Positions 8,666-18,200 of a stretch of 21,604 nucleotides of DNA are shown here, piece after piece. Origin of the DNA: Pelargonium cotyledonis. Its lineage: Eukaryota; Streptophyta; Magnoliopsida; Geraniales; Geraniaceae. Each line of letters opens with the position of its first letter. The stretch's first letter is position 1. The notes under the pieces are model-generated. The model saw only the letters and a program-made list of their open reading frames with translations, was not told where the DNA came from and made no database searches. The DNA lies in the NCBI GenBank assembly GCA_036897625.1, contig JAYMTA010001133.1, positions 1 to 21,604 of the forward strand. Reading direction: 5' to 3'. Position numbers and translations under genes: made by a program.

Positions 8666-10640
8666 CTTCATTCAACCTTTGAGTCTATCCTTGTCACCTT
8701 TAAACCTTATTGGAAGATGGTTGGCATACTTGTCCTATGATACTATGAAACCCTAATGATCTTAATGATGATTAAAAAGTCCCAAAATATTGGAATATTG
8801 ATTGATATATTTTATGTGTCATTGAAAAACACAAAAGTGAGCAAGAAGACCTAAAGAATTATAGCAAGTACAGATACTGATCCAAATAATGGCATAGAAA
8901 AATCTTCAAAAATCTTAAAGAAACGATGAAGATTGAAAAATAAATCTTCAAACATCACAAAAAACACAATAAAAAAATCGAAGAACTTGAAGTTGTTCTT
9001 TATTGACATTCTACAAATTCCCGACAATAGAATCTAATTGATTATTTTTTCCCTAAATAATCTTGTTGAAATTCCTTATGTTATCGGTATTCATGCAGTT
9101 GTATTTGGATTGCAACTATCTTTTGATCATTCTTAATTTAGGAAAGAAGAATATGTGTTGAGGGAATGTCAAATAAAAATTCTCTTAGCATTCCTTAATT
9201 AGTACATGTCTTCTTTATCATCTTTGCCTCTAAAGTCTACGTTAAAAAACAATTATTCGTTGTTGAGAGAATATATGTATGGATTCACTTACTTACTCAT
9301 CACACGCTTTTGATCTTTTTCTTTTTCAAATTTGGGCATAACCAAGAAATTGTACTATTTGTGTGGATATTTAGTGCCAAACGACCAACACTATTCAGTG
9401 TGTGACTGCTCTCTTTGAAGAAACTCGGATATCTTTTTTTATCTTCATGTCGAGGTTTGCGTCAAATTCTCTACCATTTTGAAGGTATTTTTTTATATAA
9501 AAAAGCTAGCTACCAAAATATTAACATATAACCACAAAATTTTCTTCTAAGTGAATTTCATGAAATATATATTTTTTAAAATAAATAAATAAGAGCAGTA
9601 ACAGTGACATTTATATCTTTCTTTTAGAGGAAAGAAAAAAAAAAAGGTTTGGAGATGGGGGTTAGTGAGTTTATCGTCTGGTGGTGAGTGTGATGGGAAT
9701 CTGAGAATAAAAATCGTGAATACAGCTGTTTATGGCTGTAATGTTTTATGTACATAGTCAAGTCAACCATCGCTAATGCTATTGCTAGCTGGCTTTAGCC
9801 CATTTCAATCTAATCTATTGTCACAGCACCTCAACCTACGTCTACTTGTGCTATAATTTATTATACACTGTTTTGGACATTCTGTGTGTCAAGTTGTATC
9901 TCGATTTCGAGTCATCGTCCTGTGTGTATTCTAAGTTAGAGCGTTTTTTTATTTTTTATTTATATTTATGAGAAGTTAATGAGCGTATAAAAGACGACGT
10001 CTCTTGCGTTCGAAACAAGAAGGTCCACCCACGTGGAGTTCCTCACCCTATTCTCGTTAGTTGATCTCCGTTGAAGCTGTACAAAGAGGTCCCCGTTTGG
10101 GGCCAAAGAAAGGCACCTCATGTTGGGATCACGGAATTCGTGTTGCCCAGTGATACTCTCAATGCTACAAAGTTTGTCCCGGGCGCACAAAATGCACTCA
10201 GGTTGAGACCAACAACTATACGTTGCTTTGTTAGTGCTCAGTTCCCCCTTTGCGTTGCTCCGTTTCACCAATGGTTGCATCGTCCTACTTTGTTGTTCAT
10301 TGGTTCTTCATTACCTCTTGTGTTGCTCTATGTCACCTATGATGCCACGACCTTAATTAGAACTCGTGTTGGGACACTATCTCGCATGGTTGCTCCATTC
10401 TTATGTTGTTCTCTTTTTTTGAAAACAATTAGTTTACTTTTTCATGAAGTTGTTCAAACAATTGTGATTTGTAATTAGTCGTTGCCAAAATCTTAATGAC
10501 CGAATGGTATGGAACTTGACTTTCTTACTTGAGACCTTGTATTAAGTCGTCTCAAAGGCAACACTATTATATGTAATAGTGTAATAATAAAATTTGTAAA
10601 ATTGAATTGTTATGTTGTTTTATGAACAATTTTGGTCATG

Positions 10641-11138
10641 TGTTGTGTTAACCAACACGACATATTTATTGATCATGTTGAAACACTAAACGAATGATGT
10701 ACCTACATAAAACAAATACGACACATTTAATTAAATGAGTCGGGTTGCCATGATTAACACAATACGACTCAACTTGTATCTCACGATAAGACCAATATAT
10801 TTGTCACCACACCTCCAAAAAACAATGAAATATTTATATTTGAGAAAAACTTATGTCACATAACTCATTAACTAATATAAATACTTTCTTTTTTGTATAA
10901 ATAACGGAACTAGTTAGAATTCCGTAGGTTATTTACTGTTACAATCCCCAAGGGTGGGTAATATGGTTGTCGTATGTTACACAACACGAATAAACGATTA
11001 ATCATGCATGCATGTTTTTAAAGCTCAACATGCCATGATTATTAAATGTGTTAAAGTACTCCGACACGAGCACAAGAAGACTACAAAATTAGTGAGCCCA
11101 AGCATCCTATTTCGTGTCGTGTTCATGCCATTTCTAAG
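10641..11138. repeat. Repeat-derived region rich in ACACGAC words
   Basis: It begins with a palindrome-like TGTTGTGTTAACCAACACGA and ends with TTCGTGTCGTGTTCATGCC followed by TTTCTAAG. Between them are ACGACACATTTAATTAAATG, CGGGTTGCCATGATTAACAC and similar words. This vocabulary is common in dispersed non-autonomous plant elements, and the right end recurs at 2071-2090. I could not find matching terminal inverted repeats or a target duplication. Confidence 0.35.
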
Positions 11139-11348
11139 CACATATTTTCTGCTCTAGTTGTCTCCATAACCACTAGCAATTCTGTCTACACAATCAAACT
11201 TCATGGCTATTTCTTGTGCTGTGCAATAGTGCTCCGGAGGAAAAACTTATAACAGGCTTCAAGACCCATAATTCTAATTGTCGCCGCAATCCAGTATACG
11301 ATCAATAACTAACTATGGGATTATCATGGCGCCAACAAAAAAAAACTT

Positions 11349-11415
11349 TGTATGTATGTGCATGTGTGTGTATATGTTTGTATATATATGTATATGTATG
11401 TCTATAAATGTATGC
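11349..11415. repeat. TATG/TGTA-rich microsatellite
   Basis: An imperfect run of TGTATG, TGTG and TATA steps, just downstream of the glycine-rich protein gene's 3' end. Confidence 0.7.
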
Positions 11416-11445
11416 TAGTAACAAATAACACATGAAATTCACTTC

Positions 11446-11451
11446 TTTATT
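11446..11451 (-). terminator. Poly(A) signal of the glycine-rich protein gene
   Basis: AATAAA on the minus strand, 86 bp past the stop codon at 11538-11540. It is followed by T/A-rich sequence, as usual for plant 3' ends. Confidence 0.55.
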
Positions 11452-11537
11452 CAAGCCACACAACAACAATACCGATAAAAGAGTATTATTAACATAAATG
11501 CCAGCACTACTGTTTCGGGGACGAGGACGCACAAGAA

Positions 11538-13016
11538 TCACTTCCATCTCTTGAAGTGACCAAACTTGCCTTTGTGTTTTCCAAACATACCATGCTTCCA
11601 GCGCTTTCCAAACTTGCCATGCTTGTATTTGCCATGACCGTGGCCATAGAAACCCCCATAACCATGACCGTGACCATGACTATGTACAAGATGATGAGCC
11701 CCATATGCAGCTGCCGCCGCCGCTGCTCCTCCAGCTAACATTGCTCCCATATTAGGCCCATGGCCATGCCCTGTAACTTCTACATGTTAGCACTTAGCAG
11801 GAACAGAGAAACCAAACAAGAAAAAAAAAATGGAACGGCATTCACAATACCAAAAAAACAGCATAGTTTCTTACGGTACTCTAGAACTTAAGAGAGGTGT
11901 GAATCTAGAAAATATATACAAACAGTCATATGTGTTAGCAAAGCAGGGGCACCATCTCATCTGAATTGTGATATAACAGGAGCAAAAATATTAAGGTACC
12001 TAAAGTTCAACAACTCGTGGCCTTTCAATGTTGGATTTGGGAATTTGGATTTGAATTTCGCTCAAATCCAATAGCATTCAAAACATTTCTACAAGAAGGA
12101 ATTTCAAATGAAAACTCCTACCTTGTCATTTCAAATTCTACGATTTATCAAATATTAAATTTGTATTTGAAATACAATATTTTAAATCCCAAATGTCATA
12201 TGATCAATTTAAAATCAAATACAAGTTCTCAAACACAACCTAAAGGAATGACCATTGACCAAGGGTCCACTTATATTTGCAGAAAATACATGCCATGTTT
12301 TCTTGTGCTTGCTGCACTAACGAAACTTGGACAAAGTAAGATACCTCTCTATGTGTGGGAAAACATTTAAGAACTCAAAAAATCACTCAGCTTGATGAAT
12401 GTGGAAGGGGAAAAAAAATCTTATGCATAAAAAAATTAACATGCCAAGAATCCAAGAACAAACAGCATGAAAATTCCTGCGAGACCTATCACAAAGCTTC
12501 GTCCATAAGATCTATGCATTAACATTTTAAATACTATAGAGCTTCATTTATCACATTGGACATTGTATAACGACTCAAAGCCAAAGGGAGGGATCAAGAG
12601 TAATCTCTCAACATCATTAAACAAAATAACATTTAAACAGAACAACATATAAAAGGAAATAAACCTGAATGATAAGGAGCTGATGGACCAGGATAACCAG
12701 CTGGAGGGTATCCTCCTGAGGGAGGATATCCAGCGGGCGGGTATGCTCCAGGAGGAGGATATCCAGCGGGCGGGTATGCTCCAGGAGGAGGATATCCAGC
12801 GGGTGGGTATGCTCCAGGAGGAGGATATCCAGCTGGCAGGTATCCTCCAGGGGGAGGATATGCAGCAGGTGGGTAACCAGCTGGGGGATAGCCTTGTGGG
12901 GGATATCCATGTGGAGGGTACCCCCCATGGTGATGTCCAGCGGCTTAGCCAGCAAGATGTTGAAACAAGCCTTTGTCATTGGACTCGTTGTCATGATTGT
13001 CCCTTCCTCCTCCCAT
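11538..13016 (-). CDS. Glycine/proline-rich XYPPX-repeat protein (GRP A3 type) with in-frame stop at codon 24
   Basis: Exon 1 (12665-13016) and exon 2 (11538-11770) flank an 894-bp intron (CAG|GTTTAT donor, TTACAG acceptor, phase 1) and total 195 codons. The N-terminus is [20 protein letters not shown], then LAG, a TAA, then AAGHHHGG. After it come [15 protein letters not shown] repeats, a 33-bp (11-residue) tandem [11 protein letters not shown] array, [20 protein letters not shown], an alanine run [12 protein letters not shown], and a Gly/His/Lys tail ([11 protein letters not shown]) ending FKRWK. The layout matches plant glycine-rich protein A3, a small proline/glycine-rich protein of uncertain function. 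The TAA (12945-12947) replaces a codon that I recall as hydrophobic or small in relatives, and no in-frame Met follows until exon 2. So this is a recent null allele, or a base-call error. An inferred leader intron precedes the ATG. Confidence 0.85.
12030..12239. mobile_element. MITE-like element in the GRP intron
   Basis: The left end 12030-12059 (GTTGGATTTGGGAATTTGGA...) and the right end 12210-12239 are inverted copies over about 30 bp at roughly 80 percent. The 210-bp body is AT-rich with internal palindromic AAATTTGAA-type words and no real ORF. Elements of this GTTTGGATTTGAATTT style are common in plant introns. A clear target duplication is missing; CCTAAAG occurs on both sides (11998-12004 and 12239-12245), but the left copy is about 25 bp away. 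Confidence 0.5.
12724..12870. repeat. 33-bp tandem repeat encoding [11 protein letters not shown]
   Basis: Units start at 12724, 12757, 12790, 12823 and 12856, exactly 33 bp apart. Three are almost identical; the outer ones diverge. The unit length is a multiple of three, so all frames repeat and long open frames appear by chance on both strands. Confidence 0.9.
12945..12947 (-). other. In-frame TAA within GRP exon 1
   Basis: Codon 24 counted from the ATG at 13016 reads TAA, between CTT GCT GGC and GCC GCT GGA. Both sides are in the same frame and match the family, so a single substitution is the simplest cause. Confidence 0.8.
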
Positions 13017-13040
13017 TTGTTCTTCAATCAACAACTACAA

Positions 13041-13878
13041 CTACATAATATGCAAGAAGAAAAATAGCTATTAGGAGCAGCTTAATATAAAATTCAACCA
13101 AACTATACAAGAAAAACAAAAAACCCTTAAAGCTTCCTTAGCTCTACAAACAATTAATCGTCTATTTGGTCCCTTGGACGTGTATAACGAACAAAATAAG
13201 CGTCAAGGGCATATACAAACAGTTTGAGGTCGAAATTATATTTCTTCCATCATTCAAACAACAAATGGTGCAACCATACATGAGCTAATATTCTCTCTTG
13301 AAGCTTCCATCTAAGAATTTACAAGCTCTAGATTGGATCGTATGCCGCCATCTATTCATTGCATTAACTCAATTTTTTTTTAAACAAAGGCAAAGTGGCA
13401 TAAATGCTGAACTCCAACCTCAACAATTCATGAAGAATATATGAAGTATATGTCCCCATAAAGGCAACTTTTACCACTAACCAATTCACAACCAAAACCT
13501 CAAAATCACAACTGGAATCCCCTATGGTTGGGTCTTGGATGTTGAAAGATTAAGATTTCATATAGAAGATAAACTGGTGAATTTAAGTTTCATTTGCAAC
13601 AGAATGATTAATTTAGCTTCCATTCTAATTTAGTTGTAGAAATGTAAAATTCCCAAGCTAATCCCCTCCCCAAAACACAGCCAAACCCTCAAGAATTCAA
13701 CATAGAAGTAGATAGTGCAGGAAATCAAAGCAAAAACAATCTTTAAAATCATAAAAGTGAATGATGATCGAGCAAATACACAAATACATAGGTTCATGAA
13801 ATGAATTTCAAATTAAAAACCCTAAATAAGAAACCATGAATCATAGTAATCAATAAATTAATGGAGAGAAAAGATTAC
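13041..13878 (-). other. Inferred 5' UTR intron of the GRP gene
   Basis: Just upstream of the ATG is an acceptor (ATTATGTAG, exon resuming at 13040), and a donor CCCTA|GTAATC lies at 13879|13878, about 130 bp below a TATA box. The 838-bp interval is AT-rich with no ORF of note. A leader intron of this kind is common in plant GRP and housekeeping genes. Splicing is predicted, not shown. Confidence 0.45.
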
Positions 13879-14008
13879 TAGGGGAATGATCGTCTATGAA
13901 TTTGAAATAATTGTCCGTTGATGTTGTTCGTAAACAGCGCTGAAGCCGATATCTTCCTTTGGATCTTCCTCCCCTTTCCCTTCTTCTCTATCTATCCATT
14001 TCTATTCA

Positions 14009-14014
14009 TATATA
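14009..14014 (-). promoter_or_regulatory. Putative TATA box of the GRP gene
   Basis: TATATA within AATATATATG on the minus strand. The region just downstream (about 13960-13990) is purine-rich on the minus strand (GGGAAAGGGGAGGAAG), typical of a 5' UTR. Confidence 0.4.
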
Positions 14015-14019
14015 TTTCT

Positions 14020-15237
14020 TATATCTCAATAGAGACGCGTTACTTTGACGCGTGCGGCTTAGATTTGCTGCATTTCTGAATTTTATTCGCTTCGATTAAA
14101 TTTAAGTATTTAACCCTACCTCTCTTTTCGTTGCACTTGCAAGTACCAGCAATATCTCAGAAATTGGAATTGTGAATAAAAAAAATAAAGTTGTGCACTC
14201 TCACGAAATTATAATTGAACTTCCTAGTTTTTATTTTCACACTCGTACGGCGTTTCGAAGCAACGTCCAAGTATTTCAAAAATAATATTCGAAACTCTGT
14301 CAAATATATATTTACATTCGAAAGGTTTTATATTTGCATTTTTTTTCCTTTGGAATTGGAAAGGAGGATCATCGAAAAGTAGATGAAATTTTATTTTTTT
14401 TTAGTCATAGACCTTATTAGTAGAATTTCACCGTGTGCACAATCGGTGCTTTTAGATCGACACTCCTACTTACGCACTAAAGTAGCATGATCATCTGCAA
14501 GCAAATATAAACGACCCACTTTTAAGCCAATGATACCATATTAAATTTGAATAATAAGCTGCACATAATCGCTTGAGCTTCTCATACTAAAAAGTTAACT
14601 TTATTAGTAGGGTTTCATATGCACCATTATATACAACCACTTTATTTTATATTTTACCAATGTGCTTCAACACTTTCCATCACGTGCAAGTCTCACATTT
14701 TCTTTAATGAGCTCCGACATGTGTACAATCAAGAGTTTAATAAATCAGCACTCTCCCTCACGCTTAGATATCTCTCTTTTACACGTGGGCCGCTACAGGC
14801 ATAACCATCTACAAGCGGGTCAGAGACCACAGAGAGAGGGAGGCAACATAAACAACCCACTTTTGGGCCAAGGCCTGAATCATTCTCTCCTTTATCTAAT
14901 AAATCTTGTCTTTGAACTTCCCAAACAATCACTTCGGAATTTCACATTTCAAGGTTCTTACTACCAAATATACTAAACACTCTAAAATATATCACATTGC
15001 ACTACAATAAACCACAAATAAGTAAATTAAAACTTAAATGTTGGAAACATTTAACTTCAAATTTTTTATCCTCAATTTTTTGTTCTTCATCCTAACATTG
15101 AAACCGTACGAAGTTACATACCTTTGTGGCTTTGTAAGAGCCAACATGAAGATGCCAATTAAATAACAAGTGCAAAGCAATCTATGGACTTTCCTTAACC
15201 ATTAACCTAACCCGCATAGTAACACTCGACTACTTAG
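14020..15237. other. Intergenic: GRP promoter and MLO 3' flank
   Basis: The stretch between the MLO stop codon (15238) and the GRP promoter. It contains two related, diverged segments near 14411-14540 and 14598-14880. Open frames at 14619-14804, 14662-14976 and 14729-14932 overlap one another and carry no domain. The MLO 3' UTR lies in its right part; no exact AATAAA was found. Confidence 0.55.
14411..14880. repeat. Two diverged copies of an unidentified repeat
   Basis: Copy one (from 14411) has CTTATTAGTAGAATTTCAC, a GTGTGCACAATC...CACTCCTACTTACGC stretch, CATCTGCAAGC and AACGACCCACTTTTAAGCCA. Copy two (from 14598) has the same words in the same order: CTTTATTAGTAGGGTTTCAT, GTGTACAATC...CACTCTCCCTCACGC, CATCTACAAGC and AACAACCCACTTTTGGGCCA. 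Copy two carries about 100 extra bases. Confidence 0.45.
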
Positions 15238-18200
15238 TCATTTGGGCTGATGGGAGCTCTGTGCAGGCTCGATCTCCCCTGGCCCGGGAGCAGATCCCTT
15301 GCGCAGAAACTTTGCCATCTGAGTTCCGACATCAGAACCATCATTTGACTTAGCTGGTTGGCCTGAATTGGAGCCATCACCGTCTGCTTTTAGCTCCTTT
15401 TTTCTCTTCACCTTCTGAGCCCAACCGAGAAGACCCGCTTGAACATGCTCGTCAAATATTGCCTTTTTGAAATTACTTCCCATCTATATTTCATTAAAAC
15501 ATATCATATCACACGAGAATTAGATTGACCCATCAAGAAAACGAGATAGTTCAGATTCAACACCAACTCAACATACCTGTGTCACAATAGCATATAGCGG
15601 TAGGGTACTGTAACTACAGAGAACCTGAATGAACACCCTGAGTGATAAAAGAAGCAAAGAAAAGGTGGAATGGCTTATAATTTTGCAATGGTGAAAACTG
15701 AAATCATGTCAACGAGAAAAAAGGTTATTGTATTGTACCCTATTACGAGCCTCGGGACAATAAACCGGACTTGTCCCATTATGCAGGAGTCAAAGCCATA
15801 TTGAACCTACAGCAGAAAATTTTCAGTCCAGACCACACAGATTTCCTCCTTTACTAACTTCAAATGTGGTTTCAAGATTCAGCCTACCCATATCCAGAAG
15901 AAGTATGCAATCTCAAAAGCATTTTGGAAAAGTATGAAATGGATCAAATAGAGAATGATGCGGGGCCTGCCAAACCAAAAGTGTTCATCTGATGGTTTAA
16001 CTACCAATTCCCCTTCTATGGCAATATGCTTCTCAGCAACCTCATAAGCCAACTGGGAAATCACATGCTCCAACTTTGTTCCCACAAGAAGCAGAAGCTA
16101 GACAATTTCAAATATGTCAAACATGGAATACATGGGGGAGTATAAATAACTACTTTTGGGGTTAACCAATCAGAAAAAAGAAGTGCATAGGTAGATGAAA
16201 GCCTAGACAATGCCACTTTTATCAATAACTTTGGTTAACCATCGCATCAATACATGAAGCAGAATTTAATAAACAGTCATCGCATCAATACATGAAGCAG
16301 AATTTAATAAACAGTCAAAAATCAGAAGTCGCTTGTTGAGATATGAAAATGCTTCAACACTGCTATACAAAGATGTTTTAGGCATGTTATGCATATGCTT
16401 CTTCAGTGCATAATCAGCACTAACAGATGCTTAATAATGGTAGAACCAGGGATTAGAGGCCACAAAGAACAAGAAGTGCCGCTTGTCAATAGATGCTAAA
16501 AATGCAACTTGTTTAAAAGAGAGCATTGAAAAGAAATCAACAAGGTGAGAAATTCCCTTCTTGACAAGGAAAGATAACATGGTGACTTTCTATCTTCTGA
16601 TACGCACTTCAATGACATGGTCCTCTCAGTTAATCAGTTTAATCCTAGAGCAAACATTAGGCACTTCTTTCTGCATATTGGGTGGAAAGCCTATGAGTAC
16701 AGGCCTTCCAGAATATTTCAGATATGTTGTTGACACTTCCCATTGTTGAATTTGTTTGAACAGAAAAACATGAGTTCAATTAGTTAAGGAAACACTTAAG
16801 CATAATGAACATTCCGTTTTCCAAATCTAAAAGGAGCACAATGGTAATGTCCAAATAGACAGTCTTCCACATACGAATATCTTGGTTGAGTATAATTTTT
16901 AAGAATGGCCAGAAAACTAATAGACTCATTCTCATGATTAGTAAGATTACTTCAACATGAAGATAACATGAATTGGAACCTCCATCAATGGAGAAAAGGA
17001 GAGGAATAGATAATTGTCAGATAAGGAAGTCGCCAAATCCATACAACGAAATAAAATAATTACAGAGAGCGGTCACTGATTCAAGGATCCTCCCAATTAT
17101 GAACAAGAAATTCATCAATAACTTTCAGAATATACATTCTCCAAAGCATCGAAATTCTATAACTCTTAATAAGATTGTAAACTTGCATAGGTTCATATAA
17201 GTGTTAAGGTAGTGTTTGGATCGCAAAATTTGGAGTGAGAATGGAAATCAAGAATAGCAATGGGAATGAGATTGAGAGATTCCTATTCCAAAGTCATACT
17301 CATGACAAAAATTCATAATCCGAACATGAAGAATAGAAATCTCATTTCCATTCCAATTCTTCATTCTCATTCCTGAACCAAAATTCTAATTCAAACGCAG
17401 CCAAAAGATTAATTGACAATGTTCAACATGTAACCACAGAAAAAACTAAAATAAAAAATAAGCCATGCACATCCTTATAGGTCATTGAACTAAAGACAAA
17501 TGATATTAAAAAAAAAAAAACTCACAATGAATGGAATGAAGGACATCCAGAAATATGCATGCAGACCTGCAATAGCAAGTGAGAAAATATCGTTGCTAGG
17601 AAATGATCATATAATAAATAAATAAAATAAGCAGCAATCCCATTCAAGACAAGCTTTATGATGTAAACTATGAAAGGAAGTGAGTTGAGGCATGAAGAAA
17701 TATATAAAATATAACCTCAGGGTATATCACAAGGGGAGATAGAAGCATACCGTTAATATTTAGCAGCATGAACATGATCACAAATACCCATAGATACCAG
17801 CTGCAACCATGAAATTAGATGCTGAGTATAATGGTGCTATAGTTTAGGCTAGTATACCCAATGAACATGTAATACAACCCTAGGAAGCTTTAGCATCACA
17901 TAGTATTTGGATTTCCACACATCACTTGCCTTATACCTACTACTTTCTTGAAATCATCTTCGAGTGCCCGTATCATGTATTTGTGAAAATTGAACTTTGG
18001 GTTACTCCTGCAATGGGTCTATGGAAAATACAGCAAGTGTAAATATAAATGATTATTCATATTCCCCAAAATAGCAACTATGCTAAAATTATGTACGATA
18101 ACATCAATTTCATATGCGCAAACTTACCATAATGAAACCTAGCCTTAGAGTAATGTAATCTGATTTGGTCACAGATGCGTAAAACTGCTTTAGAAAAGAA

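Larger units (their letters stand above)
7610..11440. other. Intergenic: DUF1005 promoter to GRP 3' end
   Basis: About 3.8 kb without a convincing gene. It holds two SINE copies (about 7776-7880 and 8430-8646), an AT-rich stretch from 8.65 to 9.95 kb where I see nothing definite, a less AT-rich island at about 10.0-10.33 kb with open frames on both strands but no recognisable domain, a repeat-rich stretch at about 10.64-11.14 kb full of ACACGAC/GTGTTG words, and a TATG/TGTA-rich microsatellite at 11349-11415. Confidence 0.6.
16098..17525 (-). other. MLO intron 8 (1.43 kb)
   Basis: The largest MLO intron, bounded by ATT|GTGAGT and TTGTCTAG. It contains the 38-bp duplication, a MITE-like element at 17208-17402 and an A-run near 17509-17520. 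An open frame at 16561-16749 has no domain. Confidence 0.85.

Noticed and set aside
10010..10022. Box-B-like GTTCGAAAC as another SINE
   Set aside because: No box A at suitable spacing on either strand and no flanking duplication.
10071..10478. 135-codon plus-strand ORF
   Set aside because: No domain, overlapping open frame on the other strand and no splice or promoter context; recorded only as an unexplained island.
12724..12870. 33-bp periodic repeats as a possible CRISPR array
   Set aside because: There are no spacers; the units are contiguous, coding and lie in a plant gene.
12617..13027. 136-codon minus-strand open frame across the GRP exon
   Set aside because: It is the wrong frame of the XYPPX array; its [11 protein letters not shown] repeats come from the 33-bp unit, and it ignores the conserved MGGG start, the GYPP repeats and the splice phase.
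12683..13048. 121-codon plus-strand open frame
   Set aside because: Antisense shadow of the same 33-bp repeat array.
16561..16749. 62-codon ORF in MLO intron 8
   Set aside because: Plus strand, within an intron, no domain.
17936..17940. A GT donor (GTAG|GTATAA) for MLO intron 6
   Set aside because: Joining there to exon 7 shifts the frame and hits a stop; the GC donor keeps the conserved protein.
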